Assembly (NCBI GenBank): GCA_018806985.1
Contig: JADANN010000018.1
Location: forward strand, 1,830,501 to 1,894,500
Direction: 5' to 3'
Source of the DNA: Angiostrongylus vasorum
Lineage: Eukaryota > Nematoda > Chromadorea > Rhabditida > Metastrongylidae
Length of the DNA stretch: 64,000 bases
The notes under the pieces are model-generated. The model was given only the letters and a program-made list of their open reading frames with translations, did not search any database and was not told the DNA's origin. Below, piece by piece: positions 10,670 through 22,204 of this stretch. Position 1 is the first letter of the stretch, and every line of letters starts with the position of its first letter. Both the position numbers and the translations under genes were made by a program.

Positions 10670-11324
10670 TTTAATGATAGACTTCTGTGGCCTAACGATT
10701 CATTCTTCTGACTTTTTTTCACTGACGCTCTTTCAGTAGAATAAAGGAGGAAGATTCCACACAGCAGAATGCGTTGGTTTTCGCGAAGAACTTTGTTTGA
10801 TATTACCAGCTACTGTCCTCGGATTAAAATGTAATTTATAATTTTAATGAAGTGTAATCGTAAAGAATGTATATCTATGCCTTCATATTGTCGATAACAA
10901 ACTCTCCTCTATAAGTCTTGTCAAAACTCTTTGTCTTCGTTTACTGTAGTTTATAGAAAATCCACGCGATCGACAATCAGTTCAATAAATTTCAGATTTT
11001 TTCCGGAACTATGAGAAAAGCGGAAGGATGGTGACACACGTTTTACTCATTTCGACGCATTGTTTAGTTTCTATGTCGTTCTAATGGAGAATGTGCAAGG
11101 TAGGCCAATTCTTGTTTGGAATATGGAAGGCAATCAATGAATGCTCAGTCGACGGACGCTTTGAGCTCACACGCCTTTCCGGATATTATTTGTTCGGAAT
11201 AAATTGCCAAGTGTTGAATATGCTCCATTGGAGCATTCATAAATGTTCTCAAATAAACCCTGAAAACGAAACACGCTGCTGAATCGAATGTGCACTTGAC
11301 TAGTTCTTCTTATTTACTCCCCTA
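10670..11324. other. Unassigned stretch
   Basis: No gene or repeat recognised. A 63-codon open frame at 11091-11282 has no recognisable features. Confidence 0.3.
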
Positions 11325-11411
11325 TCACGTCCGACTTCCTATTAACCTCGGCTTTGATCAAGTAATTCTTCGTATTCCTGTTGAGCAAATACGAGGTGTT
11401 ATTTTTATTCT

Positions 11412-12955
11412 TTGTTCACGAACAAGCTGACGTTTCGACGGATTTCGCCTTCCTCAGAGCCTGAAAATGTCAAGTCGCGCTCATTATTAGAATTGGGACC
11501 AAGTTTCTCACCATCTGAACCCATTTCTAAGGTAACCTTCCGTAGGGTCGCATGTAGTTTACATGAACTTCAAGATAGAATCCGCAAAAAAGCTAGAGAT
11601 GAAACGCAAAATAGGCGCGAACAACAAGTGGAGACCCTACCAATGGCACCATTTCCTCAGCCGTTCTTTAGACAACAAGAGCCCAGTAATGAAGTTGATG
11701 TTAAATTTCGGATGTCTAAGAGTAAAACTTTCAAAGTCCTTAATCACTATCGCGCGAAAGGATACAGCTGCAACCTCACTGAAGTGCAAAAACGTGGTAT
11801 GCGAGAGCTACGAGAGCTGATAAGATTGAAAAACATAAGACTGTCGGTTAGTGATAAGGGTGGAGAGTTTGTCGTAATTCCCCATCAGTTAGATGTTGAG
11901 ATAACGAAAAAGCATCTTGAAGACGCTTCACTTCATCGCCCATCATCTGAGAAGGAGTTTAAAAGTAAATACCGAAAATTGAACCACGAATGGGTCAAAA
12001 TGGCAAGGGCTGCTGGTTTAAAACCATCAGTTATCTCTCAACTAAAAGTTAAGTTACCAACATGTTCCGTCTTGTACTTGCTTATAAAAACTCATAAGCT
12101 AGTATCCAGCGATGATATTGCGTCTACCGATCCATCATTGTTTAAGGTTAGAGCAATCATTAGCTGTGTAGACGAGCCAACGGATAGGATAATATGGTTT
12201 TTATCCCTAATATTTACCCAGTTGTTGAAACACATTCCAGCTCATTTTACGATTACTCAGATGTTTCTGGATCGTCTACGTACTGCGCAGCCCAACAGCG
12301 CGTACGTGATGGAGTCTTTCGACGTTACCGCCCTTCATACAAACGTGTCGAATGACTCCACAATGCAAGCCATATTCGAACTCCTTACACAACACGAAGG
12401 AGAAATAAACATGTATAGCTTCAAGATAGAGCAGTTGATGACACTCTTGAAAGAATGCTTGAGATGCTCAATCTTCAGATGGTCCGGAAATTACTACGCT
12501 CAAATAAGAGGGTTGGCAATGAGATAGCGAGTGGCACCAAGTCTTGCCATCGCGTTTATGTCTAAGATGAGAGTACCAATGACCGATCTCGGGCCGTTAC
12601 TCTACTGTAGATATATAGATGACTATTTTGTCCTTTGCTCAACACAAGAAGAAATGGGCAAATGTTTCAAATTGTTGAACGAACAGTCAAAGTATATCAA
12701 GTTTACACGAGAGAAGCCGAAAAAAACTGGCTTCCATTCCTGAACGTCCACATTAACCTGTCAGAAAATGGCTACATTACAAAGTGGTACCGAAAGCCAA
12801 GTAGTAAAAACATCTTGGTTCATTACCTCTTCTCTCACTCCTCTCACACGAAAAGGGTGCTTGTAAGAAACATCTTTCGAAAAGCAACCAACGTGTGCAC
12901 GGGAAGAAAGCAGAGAGGAGTCCCGGAATTCGGCGCGGCAAATAGCCCTTTTTAA
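11412..12955 (+). pseudogene. PLE2 reverse transcriptase protein, one nonsense and one frameshift
   Basis: The 371-codon frame starts inside the inverted terminal repeat (NKLTFRRISPSSEP) and continues to LELGPSFSPSEPIS and a charged region. The RT follows: SDKGGEFVVIPHQLDV, LYLLIKTHKLV, SFDVTALHTNVSND. At 12525 a TAG replaces the CAG that PLE1 has in GLAMGQR. After it the same frame continues with LAIAFMSK and the catalytic box RYIDDYFV (12612-12623). A +1 shift then leads to NWLPFLNVHI and GYITKWYRK. Both catalytic Asp residues are intact. Confidence 0.9.
11423..11463 (-). ncRNA. Hammerhead ribozyme-like motif in PLE2 5' inverted repeat
   Basis: Minus-strand motif: CAGGCU, CUGAGGA, an extra A, GGCG AAAUC CGUC (stem II with one G-U), GAAAC, GUC, AGCUUG. 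Stem I pairs over six positions. The same DNA read on the plus strand encodes the start of the PLE2 protein. Confidence 0.65.
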
Positions 12956-13237
12956 TGGCTACGAAACTGTAGCTCGGGACAGGTGTAGAGGAAATCCCAG
13001 GCGTCCAAACAACAACTCTAGCGATAAAATGGTCCCGTTTATCCTACCCTTCATCACAAATGATGTAAATGCAGCTATAAAACGCTGCTTAAGAAGGGCG
13101 GGTCTTAAGAATTCGGTAAACCTAGTTGAAATGCCACCGAGTACTTTAGGCGCCAGCTAGTTCGTAACCGCCTATATAACCTTCTATGTGCAACGCAAAA
13201 TTGCACAGTTTGCTCTAATGGTAGAGATAGTGATTGC

Positions 13238-13568
13238 ATGAGCTCGAGTACAGTTTATCTGATCTCCTGTAAGGCGTGCGGAGACGAATACATTGGCGAA
13301 ACGGGTACACCACTCTGTGTCCGCATAAAAGAACACCTAGTCGGTAAACGCAAACCAAATACGCCACTAGGCACGCATAGGACCTACAGAAATAATGCAG
13401 AGGACTTTGAAATACAGGTCAGTATCCTCGCACGAGAATCTCGAACACACGCGCGCAAAACTCTCGAGGCGTTCTGGATGAATTCCAGAAATCCGAAAAT
13501 GAACCGCAGGGAGGAATGCCTCATTATCACGCGTAATATTGGGCAATATATAAGCCTATTATTCTGAT
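13238..13568 (+). pseudogene. PLE2 GIY-YIG endonuclease domain
   Basis: Intact-looking domain: STVYLISCKACGDEYIGETG, then PLCVRIKEHL with the conserved Arg and Glu, and the distal KTLEAFWMNSRNPKMN block with the third conserved Glu. It is preceded by a Cys-rich stretch (13190-13240: NCTVCSNGRDSDC). The domain itself has no visible lesion, but it is out of frame with the RT part. Confidence 0.88.
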
Positions 13569-13768
13569 GGGAGGGGCACATTACGCTTCCATGTGAAATC
13601 TGTGCGGTTGGTCTCCACGTTACATACTCAGTGGAAGATTAATAGAAAGCGGTGAGTGTGCACAGAAGCGCTACTGTGTTTAATGTGATTACAAATCTTC
13701 GTTTAGCATCTTCCCTGTTTGGTTATGGAGGTGTTTGGCTGGGTAGATTGCGGTCAACTTCACCTTCC

Positions 13769-13809
13769 CAGGCTCTGAGGAGGGTGAAATCCGCCGAAAC
13801 GTCAGCTTG
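13769..13809 (+). ncRNA. Hammerhead ribozyme-like motif, PLE2 3' terminal repeat
   Basis: Best sense-strand copy. Stem I CAGGCU (13769-13774) pairs with AGCUUG (13804-13809). The CUGAGGA box is at 13775-13781 and one extra G at 13782. Stem II is GGUG/CGCC (one G-U) with loop AAAUC, followed by GAAAC and cleavage triplet GUC ending at 13803. Stem III would be only the self-complementary ACGU, so activity may require a dimer, as reported for PLE ribozymes. The extra purine before stem II is shared by most copies here. Confidence 0.65.
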
Positions 13810-13868
13810 TTCGTGAATAAAGAATAAAAAATAACACCTCGTGTTTGCTCAACAAGAATACGAAGGAT

Positions 13869-14266
13869 CTCCGTCTTATATCTCCTGAATTGTATTGTTC
13901 CTTTCTTCCTTTAATAGTTCGTAAGTCTTTTCTATAAATGGATTAAGCAAATAATATTTTTATAATTCTTCCTTTTAACATGCGAGGTGTAGGATTTGCA
14001 AATTCGCTGAAGATAATGAATTAGGTTTCTTATTCCGAATAATATGCAGAACTGTCCTTTGGAGAAGTGAGTTTTCGACCGGAGAGCAATCCTGATCCAA
14101 TTTCAAAACTCCAGCGAGTGCAGCGTATTTGGTTAGTTAAGACAAGACATCGTCTTGTCACTAATTCGTTCTTACCGTCCTATGCATCTCCAAACAGATT
14201 CGCTACATATTCACGTAGATCGTTGGATATTCCTCATTTACTCGCCTTGTCCTTATCGTGAAACTT
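13869..14266. other. Unassigned stretch
   Basis: No gene or repeat recognised between PLE2 and the SINE fold-back. Confidence 0.3.
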
Positions 14267-14573
14267 TGGAGTTTATAATCACAATTTTGACTTATTATTT
14301 ACTGCCTACTCTTTTTAGCGGCAGGGTATGTGTTGCGAAATATAACTTTAATGATGCTGAGATATTTGCAAAACTCTGGACCGCAGGTGCCTATGGTGGG
14401 GAACGAACGCGCTATTGTCCTTTCCGGGGAGTAGCGCGCTCACCACCACACCATGCGGGTCTTTCGTTTCGCCTGTCTCTCAGCTAGTTCTATCGATCTT
14501 TTGCCATCAGCAATCACCCGTCAGTGGGATTGATCTGGGGGGCCCAAATCGGCAACGAACCCAGTTAAGCTAA
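14267..14573 (-). repeat. SINE family A, left arm of a fold-back
   Basis: Family A SINE in minus orientation. Read on the minus strand it has the head with B-box-like GCGTTCGTTCCCC, the CTGCGGTCCAGAG link and the CAGCATCATTAAAG tail. It is the inverted partner of 14578-14935. Confidence 0.75.
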
Positions 14574-14577
14574 CCTG

Positions 14578-14935
14578 CGGTCCAGAGTTTTGCAAATATC
14601 TCAGCATCATTAAAGTTATATTTCGCAACACATACACTGCCGCTAAAAAGAGTAGGCAGTAAATAATAATTCAAAATTGTGATTATAACTGCAGCCTCAG
14701 CTTAACTGGGTTCGTTGCCGACTTGGGCTCCCCAGATTAATCCCACTGACGGGTGAATGCTGATGGCAGAGATCGATAGAACTAGCTGAGAGAGAGGCGA
14801 AACGAAGGACCCGCATGGTGTGGTGGTGAGCGCGCTACTCCCCGGAAAGGACAATAGCGCGTTCGTTCCCCACCATAGGCACCTGCGGTCCAGAGTTTTG
14901 CAAATATCTCAGCATCATTAAAGTTTGGAGTTTAT
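14578..14935 (+). repeat. SINE family A, right arm of a fold-back
   Basis: Plus-strand family A sequence repeating the left arm in inverse: 14578-14692 mirrors 14270-14385, and 14693-14880 mirrors 14386-14573, followed by a second partial tail to 14935. I count about eight differences over 200 bp, so roughly 96% identity. Confidence 0.75.
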
Positions 14936-15035
14936 ATTTTTCTGTAAAATGGATGCGTAGTATGTATATGGCGTAGTGCGGCTCACGCAGAGAATCTGAC
15001 GTGCTTAAATAACCTGCATCGACGTGTTTATACTC

Positions 15036-15300
15036 GGATACTTGGACGGCCCGTCCTCACTGGTTATTCATGCCCCAGCATAATCTCCATATTTCGGAGT
15101 TTTGCTGGTTTAGCTATTGCGTTTCCCTGGAATCCCGAGGTCATCCCAGCCACACTCTGCTCCTAGTCGTCACCGCCACAGGCAGTCGCCGCCCTTGTGA
15201 ATCAGGGAGATTTTCCACCATACGATTAGTTTGATACCAGAACGTTGGTCGATCCTGCTATTGGTGCACTCTTAGCTAGGCTTGCTGTTGGAAAACGTGA
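15036..15300 (-). repeat. SINE family B (LINE-tailed), partial
   Basis: Family B repeat. Its 3' end lies at 15036 (AAGTATCCGAGTA on the minus strand) preceded by GGACGGGCCGTCC. The internal block with GGTCATCCCAGCC and ACCACCATACGA matches other family B copies. The 5' end is truncated. Confidence 0.65.
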
Positions 15301-15364
15301 CGTATATATAAGACGTGTATATGCAGTTCCGATAATTTTCTTAATTAAACGCGCTTTCTGTAAG

Positions 15365-15487
15365 TGGTCTAAGATGTGGTCACAATGGAACGATGCACGT
15401 CCGTGGATGGGAAGTAGGCAGTTAAATGCGTACGAAAAGCGACAATATACTTTTCATAAAGCGAAATTGGCAGCAGATGAGTTCCTG
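15365..15487 (+). CDS. Candidate isolated exon, unknown
   Basis: 41 open codons between an acceptor-like TTTCTGTAAG and GTCGTT, reading WSKMWSQWNDARPWMGSRQL and then NAYEKRQYTFHKAKLAADEF. The composition is gene-like. The splice sites are weak, and the preceding bases also form a perfect donor (GTAAGT), so this may be misread. Confidence 0.25.
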
Positions 15488-15732
15488 GTCGTTGTTGTTT
15501 TGGACTGTATTTTTTGCATTAATTCACTGTTTTCTTGATGAGCTCCACGAGGTTGCTATAATAGCATCAGCGAAACGGTAGCTACTCGGGACAGGCTTAG
15601 AGAATTAACCACGCCCCTAAACGATGTGGCAACGAGAATAAGATCCGCTTTATTCTGCGCTTAATTTCCAACGGAATTACTGCAGCTGGAAAACGCTGCT
15701 CAGAAAGTCCAGGTCTAGAGAATTCGGAGACA

Positions 15733-16150
15733 ATGATTGAAATACCACGGGGCACTCTAAGACACCACTTGGTTCATAACCGTTTGTATGACTGTCTATA
15801 CATAACGAAAAATTGCGCAATTTGCCCTAGCGACAAAGTTGGCGATTGCATGATTTCGGCTACGCTGTATCAAATCACTTGTGAAGCATGCGGAGACGAA
15901 TATATTGTGGAAACTGGCAGGCCATTATGTGTCCGTAGGGAAGAACTCCTACACGGTAAGCGTAGAGTTGAACAAAATGCTCTACTAAAGGCGCATAGGA
16001 CGCAGAGACATAACGAGAAAGGTTTTGAAGTAAAAGTGAACACACTAGTGCAGAAGCCTGAAACATCAGAGCGTAAAACCCACGAAGCGTTCTGAATAAT
16101 TTTAAGGAATCAAGAAATGAACTGCAGGGATGATCGCGCCTCTTTATCAC
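15733..16150 (+). pseudogene. PLE3 GIY-YIG endonuclease domain, motif altered
   Basis: Reads IEIPRGTLRHHLVHNRLYDC, a Cys-rich NCAICPS segment, LYQITCEACGDEY and then IVETGRPLCVR. The YIG motif has become YIV, losing its glycine. A TGA replaces the Trp of the distal EAFW motif. Confidence 0.8.
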
Positions 16151-16279
16151 ACGTGATCTTATAGAATATTTTGGACTGACATGTTAAAGTGAGAGAGGTT
16201 CATATTCCGAAACCGATTTTCCTTTAACCTCGGTGTGACTAATCAATATATATTCTTTCTTGATCAGCTTACACGAGAT

Positions 16280-16430
16280 TGATAAATATTAATATTAATA
16301 TATTAATATATTTATTAATATTATTATATTAATATTAATAAATATATCATAGTATATTTTTTATTTTTTATTATTTCATTATCATATCAATTATCATTAA
16401 TAAATATTTATTATTATTGCTTTGTACTAG
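16280..16430. repeat. AT-rich low-complexity tract (AATATT-type)
   Basis: Runs of ATTAATATTAAT and TTATTATT. The tract lies within the PLE3 interruption and starts directly after a PLE-like terminal fragment (TTAACCTCGG at 16223 to GAGATTGATAA at 16286). Confidence 0.6.
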
Positions 16431-17264
16431 CTGATAATAACACCGACTTCTGCATGATGCATTGTCCGGAAGAAGAACAAGTTGTTATCACCGGACATTA
16501 TCGTTATATCCGCCATCAGCGTCATGTATAAAAGGGTATCACTGAATGAGTATGCCTCATTCGAGGAGATGGCCCGCTGAGGAAGACCAGACTCGATACG
16601 AAAGCGAAGCTGCTACATCGAGACGAATGACAAGCGTGGACCATCGACTCGGATCATGGGCTCTGAGGAAGACGAGGATACATACTGAGACAGGTTCACT
16701 GCTCACCCACGTGTGCTTAAGACGGTCGCTCTCCACGTAGATACTTAGCGGACTCAGAAAATGGTGAGTGTGTAATGAAGCCGTTTTGTCTCCAATGCAG
16801 TAGAAAACAAGCATCTTTTTTTCTGTTTATGAAGGGATTTCGCTGATTAAATTGCGGACAAGTTGACACCACCTCGCTCTGAAGAATTCGAAATCCACCG
16901 AAACGAAGCTACTGTGAAAAAATTTTGCCATAGCAACCTCGTATGTGCTTTTTAAGAAATTAGCGAATTTTTGGTCAGTACCGAGGTTGGTAGAAAATCT
17001 GTATCGAGAATTATTGTACTTGTACATTCTGTATAAATGTGATTATATTCAAGCATGGGCTACCAACATGTTTGAGTGTATGAAGTGTGGATTATGTGCT
17101 GCAAAATTGACCGGCCAAAATCCAACAATGAATTGACTCTTTGAAGTTGCTTCCTAAAAAATTTCATCATAACAGACCCATATTTTCTGCGGGAGTGACA
17201 GACAAACTACCCATGATTATACACAGAAATTCTTATATTTATGTGGAAATATTCGATATTTCAG

Positions 17265-17366
17265 CTGCGATCAGTTAAATACGGTCGTTATCCAGAATTG
17301 TGGACTCTGCTTATTCAAAACTGTGTTGATCGTTATGGCAGCAGGAGCAGTGCTACTTTGTCTAAG
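17265..17366 (+). CDS. Isolated exon of an unknown plus-strand gene
   Basis: 34 codons, phase 0 at both ends, with a good acceptor (ATATTTCAG) and donor (AAG/GTAAAG). It reads LRSVKYGRYPELWTLLIQNC then VDRYGSRSSATLSK. Splice signals and composition are convincing. The family is not recognised and no neighbouring exon was found with confidence. Confidence 0.45.
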
Positions 17367-18955
17367 GTAAAGTTAATCCGAAAACGGAAGAGAACTATTC
17401 ATCCTGATCCTGTGTTATCGGCTGGTTATTAACCAACAATCAATAGGTGCTTTAGATTCCTTTTTTCGGTGGATTTGCAGACCCATGCGCTACGACGAAA
17501 CTATTCAGTTGGAAGAAACTGAGAAACTAAGGATTCCATAGAAGAGTATACTATCAAACTAGAATATGTTAGTAATTTAGTGATACAAACACGTTTTACT
17601 TCTCTTTCGAAAAGTCTTATATAGGATTCACACTGGATCATTTCTTTTTCACAGGTTTACAACAAAAATCGAGGATCCAATAATGGTTGATCTTTGCATA
17701 GAGAAATAGTGTTCGATGTGTAATGGATACCACTGTCACGTCGTTCCGATATAGCACTACGATGTTAGATCTTTAGAGATCTTTCCAACCGTCTATAAGA
17801 ATTTCTTCCATATTTTTATGTGGACTTTTTTTCGTACTAATTTTTTTCTACGGCCTCTTCCACTAAAGATATTTGCAAGTTTTTGCGTATTACAATTTGG
17901 AACTGCACTCGATTCTTCTTACATCATATCCTACTAGTAAAGAACTGTTTTTGATAAGAGGCCAAACTCAGCATCAAAATATTTGTGCCTTCACGTCTCG
18001 TCGTGACGGTTAACGTGTTCCAGCAACTCGACTGTTCCCTATGACGTCGGCCGCCCCATTTAAACTGCTCCTAACTAACTACCATTTGGTCACCATCCAT
18101 TATTACAGTTAGCACACTGGTCGGAATTTAATTTGTATACATATTTTGCATGTAGCAATATCTTTGTTAGATAGTAACCATCTAACAAAGAAATTGTTGT
18201 GGTTTTCCCAGCGTTATGCATGCCATCAATTATATTTAGAATATCTTACAGCATGACATCGTCGTTTTAAGGCATTAAAAACTTACGTCCACACCTCAGT
18301 GAAATTATACGAGCAAGTATTTTTGTAAGATATAAGTGTGAGCGTAACAAGTAGGAGGTGTTTAAGAACAAATCTACGCTTCTGGCAATCAAGGAAGCAC
18401 TATGGCTTCTTTACCATATTCGACAAAGAACGGTTTCAATCTTGCAGAAGTGCTTTTACTCTTTTTTGAAGAGGATACATGCTTACATGAATAATATGAA
18501 AGTGATACTTCTAGTGCTTAAGAATAAGTGTGAAATATTGACCGGGCATCGTAATAAGAGCCGTAAGAAATTCATCATCACCACTTCGATTCTAAGGCCA
18601 CAAAACGTTCATCTTTTCATCGCTGTCAATTCCTGGAAGTACTGCTCTACACAGATGTTGTTTTCACTCCGGTTATCTCAATACTATCAAAGTATTGTTG
18701 CATTTATCTTAAATTCACTGCTATATGCAGTTTTTTCTGAGTCAATAATGAGAATTCGTCGTCAGTGACCAGTCCTATCGACCACGAAGAGCGTTTTCCA
18801 CCTCCCTAATCACATTTCGTGTAAGTGCCAAATGCAATTTGTCTTCCACGCACTAGTGTCGGTCATCCAGGCCACCCTCCTACACAATTACAATTTGCCC
18901 CGCACAACACTCAAGCACGCGCCTCTTCTTAAACTCGGCACCACTCGGAGCCATT
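17367..18955. other. Unassigned stretch
   Basis: No domain-bearing gene seen. The longest open frame (18358-18768, 136 codons, no ATG at its start) is rich in Lys, Ile, Leu and Ser with no recognisable motif; AT-rich background could produce it. Confidence 0.3.
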
Positions 18956-18959
18956 CCGG

Positions 18960-19465
18960 GTGCCCGTGAACTTCTTCCCGTAGAAGTATAATAATACTGC
19001 GCGATTCTCAGAAAGCGCTTAAACGATGTCTTCTGTAATGTAGCCGGCACACACAAGGTCTAGACGGAACGTGAAGCTCCGATCGTCGAAATCTATCTCA
19101 TCTTCGAAACCTTGGAGGTCACAAATCGATAGCGTATCCCAGATGGGAAGGTCATATAATAAGAACAGACGACAAATGGACGAAAAGAACTGTCGAGTGG
19201 ACTCCATGAGAATGCAGGCGTCCCCCTAAGACGGCTCTCTACACGTTGGGCGGACATGCTCGCAACTAAAGTCGATCAGCTGTACTCGCAGCTGCAGTTG
19301 TTTTACAAATCACGATGTGAGACTCTCATCCATCACAATGCTCGAATCAAACCATCCACTACCATGGACGTCGGCTGCGAGGCAAAGAAACGAATGGAAA
19401 ATATGTTGCGGTCGGCACAGGTCGTGAAGACGAGCCGTCCAAGTATCCAAGTATCCAAATACATG
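18960..19465 (+). mobile_element. Relic of a second LINE family (RTE/BovB-like) 3' end
   Basis: C-terminal LINE remnant. Near 19155-19260 it reads in the style of DDKWTKRTVEWTPWE and STRWADMLATKVDQLYSQL, the basic GRPPTRWAD-type C-terminus of RTE-like RT proteins. It ends in tandem AAGTATCC units at 19440-19460. The frame is broken. The tail matches the 3' end of SINE family B. A related relic lies at 59968-60125 on the minus strand. Confidence 0.6.
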
Positions 19466-21734
19466 TACGAATCAAGTATAATTTCACTATCAGTAACGTG
19501 GCATTTAACCAGATTAGCTGGTGCCTTGTGCATCTCTCAAAATGCCAGCTACAGTAACAAGTCAAAAAAAAACGCCGCGCACTAGGAAGGCGTCAACCGA
19601 CGGATTTTTTTGATCTACACCTCGAGATGCGACAGTCTTTGACACGCGTTGATGACTCAAATACGTCTCATATTGTTAGACTTGAATGTGTTCGTATCAC
19701 CTATCACCAGCACTTCCCTTTCTATTTTTTAAGGGAGAATTCGTACTTTCTCAATTATGTGCTACGTCGCATTTTCTTCTATATGTTTAGTGGAGACTTA
19801 ATATTTTAATATTCCTATGACTACCTCTAAAGAGATTTCATGCTTATCGTTTTCGATTGCTCAATGCGTCAACTCTACTCCTAAGCAACCAATGACACTG
19901 AGAAAGGCTTGGTACAGAGATTTTCCATAAAATATAGGATATTCTCTTTCTCCTGGTGCGCCTTCTTTGCTCTATCTGTACATTGTTACCTAAGAGCCAG
20001 CTCATCACCTTGCAGCTGGTTGGGAAGTGCTCTGTAAAATCGTCGTACTTCGCTAACATCTGCGCATTTGTATAAACCAGTGGTTAACTCTCTATAACTT
20101 CTTTGCATGTTGACATTGTACGCTCACGAAGAACACTGGGAAAGAGTCATGTTCACTTCATTAGCATATCTATTCATTTGACATCTAGAACTTGTCACCA
20201 AAAATTTCTGTTTGCCTCTTCTGCACTACCACATGTTCTTTACTTTTCCTAACTGAATCGTATTCTATAGCTCACTTCTCATGCTACTTCATTACTTTCT
20301 TGCAGAAGCAATTCTTTCATTTTCAGTATAATGTCTTGCTCTCCATATTATTTTTTCATAGTTTCCTTTATAGTGTTTTTGTTTATACTGTTTATATGTA
20401 TAAAGATTTCGTTATCCACGTTTGAAGCAAATGCTATAGAGGCAAGCAACAGAATGTAACCCGCGTGAGAATCACGTGAAACTGAAAGTAGTTATCAACT
20501 TATCGTCGCATTACCCTTCGCTCGAATGATCATTTTATTCTTAAGCATTCTCCTTCGGAGTCCGACCTCGTGTGCTCACCTGACAACTTCATCCTTGGAT
20601 CTACCGCAGCATCGACGTTATAGTTCGACCTTACAGATTTCTTGAATAATATAGCAAGCCATGAAGGGCAATATCCACCTTTCTGAAGTTGTCAACAGGC
20701 CAGTTTCGAGCACAGTCAGATCAACATCCAGTCCTGTACTACAGAAGAAATAACTTTACGTTCGTGCCGAATAAATCAACATTTCAACGTGCCTAGCGAT
20801 GAAAATCTAATCAATTATTCTACCGACGATCTAGTTATTCAATTCCTACCACAATCACTAACCACATTCTAGACCCGAGGTCTCTTCTGCTAGGCGTTGT
20901 CTTATATGTAAGAATCTGAAGGTGCTAGTGAATCTGTGAATGTACCCGATGTGGTAAACTATAGGCACCAAACAAGCAACATCCTCACTACTCCTACACC
21001 TTCGATAACAGTCAATCTAGAGGTAAATATAAACAACCTCCGCTTGAGTGCACATAACCAGCGAACTTTTACGACACGGTTAAAGCTACTATTCCTGATA
21101 TGGACTTTTATTTACCTTCGGAATTTATGGTTATGATGATGGCCCATTGGATAACGAGCTATACCGAAACCCTAATTTAAGAAGCTAATGAATCACTTTT
21201 ATTTGCCAGAAAATGAGAGCTCCAATGAAGAAACAGATCGTACAAGAGCAACCACTAAACGACCTTTCCATATTACTTGGTGGGAGAATCTACATACCTA
21301 GGAAAACATCTTAGCCGATGACTCCCTTATGCAACTTAGAAGAAGAGTCATGTTACAGCAATACATCCATAATTAAAGGTGTAGACATGGAACCGAATTA
21401 CTCAAAGTGTTCAGTAGCGGCTACATTTATAGAATTACTGCGTATACAAGTAGTGACACTTGTGGACAAATTGGTATTGATTAGGGCCATGGAGTATACT
21501 AGAGGAAGGAAAGGATCTGCATATCATTTTGCATATCATTAATTCGTATGCGGGTGCCTCAATGGCTTAGAGCTTAGATCAGAAGACCTAATCATTTTTC
21601 ATGTGTAGGTGCACTATGATAGCGCCCAAGTAGGAAAACAACCTCATTTTAGCCACAAAAAGTTGTATGTATTACATCTAAATCCCCCCACAAATAGGTG
21701 GTGTTCCTACGTAGTCAACCACTTACTTATTTCT
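19466..21734. other. Unassigned stretch
   Basis: No gene or repeat recognised. Several short open frames lack motifs and splice context. Confidence 0.3.
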
Positions 21735-21965
21735 TGACTTGTAACCATGTTGCTGATAGCACCTATAAGTTAAAAACGCGGCTGAGAAAAAGGCGAAACC
21801 TTCATGGTGTGGTGGCGAACACGCTGGCCCCCGGAAAGGGTAATAGTGTGTTCGATGCCCGTCGCAAACACCTGCGGTCCGGAGTTGTGAAAATATCTCG
21901 GCATCATTGTGGTTATAATTCACATCATACCCTTCCACGAGAAAGAATAGGCAATAAATTAAAGC
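21735..21965 (+). repeat. tRNA-derived SINE, family A
   Basis: Contains A-box-like TGGTGTGGTGGCGAACACG and B-box-like GTGTTCGATGCCC, then CTGCGGTCCGGAG and the CGGCATCATTGTGG tail. Among the better-preserved heads. Confidence 0.7.
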
Positions 21966-22204
21966 GATTATATTACTTCTTGGATGTTCCACGACTTTAT
22001 GAGACATTCAAAGCAGAAGGAACACTTTATTTAGATAGATGTTTAGATCCAGCAATAACCAAATAAAGTGCAAACTGCAAAATGACTCTTTATCTACAAC
22101 ATCGACGCCAATGCAAGGTTGCGAATACGATGCCACACTATAATGAATTCGAGCGTTTGTAATAACGGTACCGCCAATAGTTTCTGGATGGCGTAGTTCC
22201 TGAG

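Larger units (their letters stand above)
11325..13868 (+). mobile_element. Penelope-like element 2 (PLE2), subfamily B, recently active relative to PLE1
   Basis: Plus-strand PLE with an inverted terminal repeat at its 5' end (11340-11470) and the direct-sense repeat at its 3' end (13715-13868), each with a hammerhead-like motif. The coding region runs 11412-13568 with few lesions: TAG at 12525-12527, a one-base frameshift in the A-run near 12721, and breaks between 12950 and 13230. The 5' repeat begins TTAACCTCGG; the 3' end stops earlier in the repeat (about 13866), so it is slightly truncated. Confidence 0.9.
15541..16995 (+). mobile_element. Penelope-like element 3 (PLE3), 5'-truncated, internally interrupted
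   Basis: Only the 3' part of a PLE: the end of the RT, the GIY-YIG domain, then after an AT-rich interruption (16223-16550) a 3' terminal repeat with a degraded hammerhead-like segment (16866-16905, cleavage triplet lost) ending near CCGAGGTTGGTAG at about 16990. More diverged than PLE2. Confidence 0.7.
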
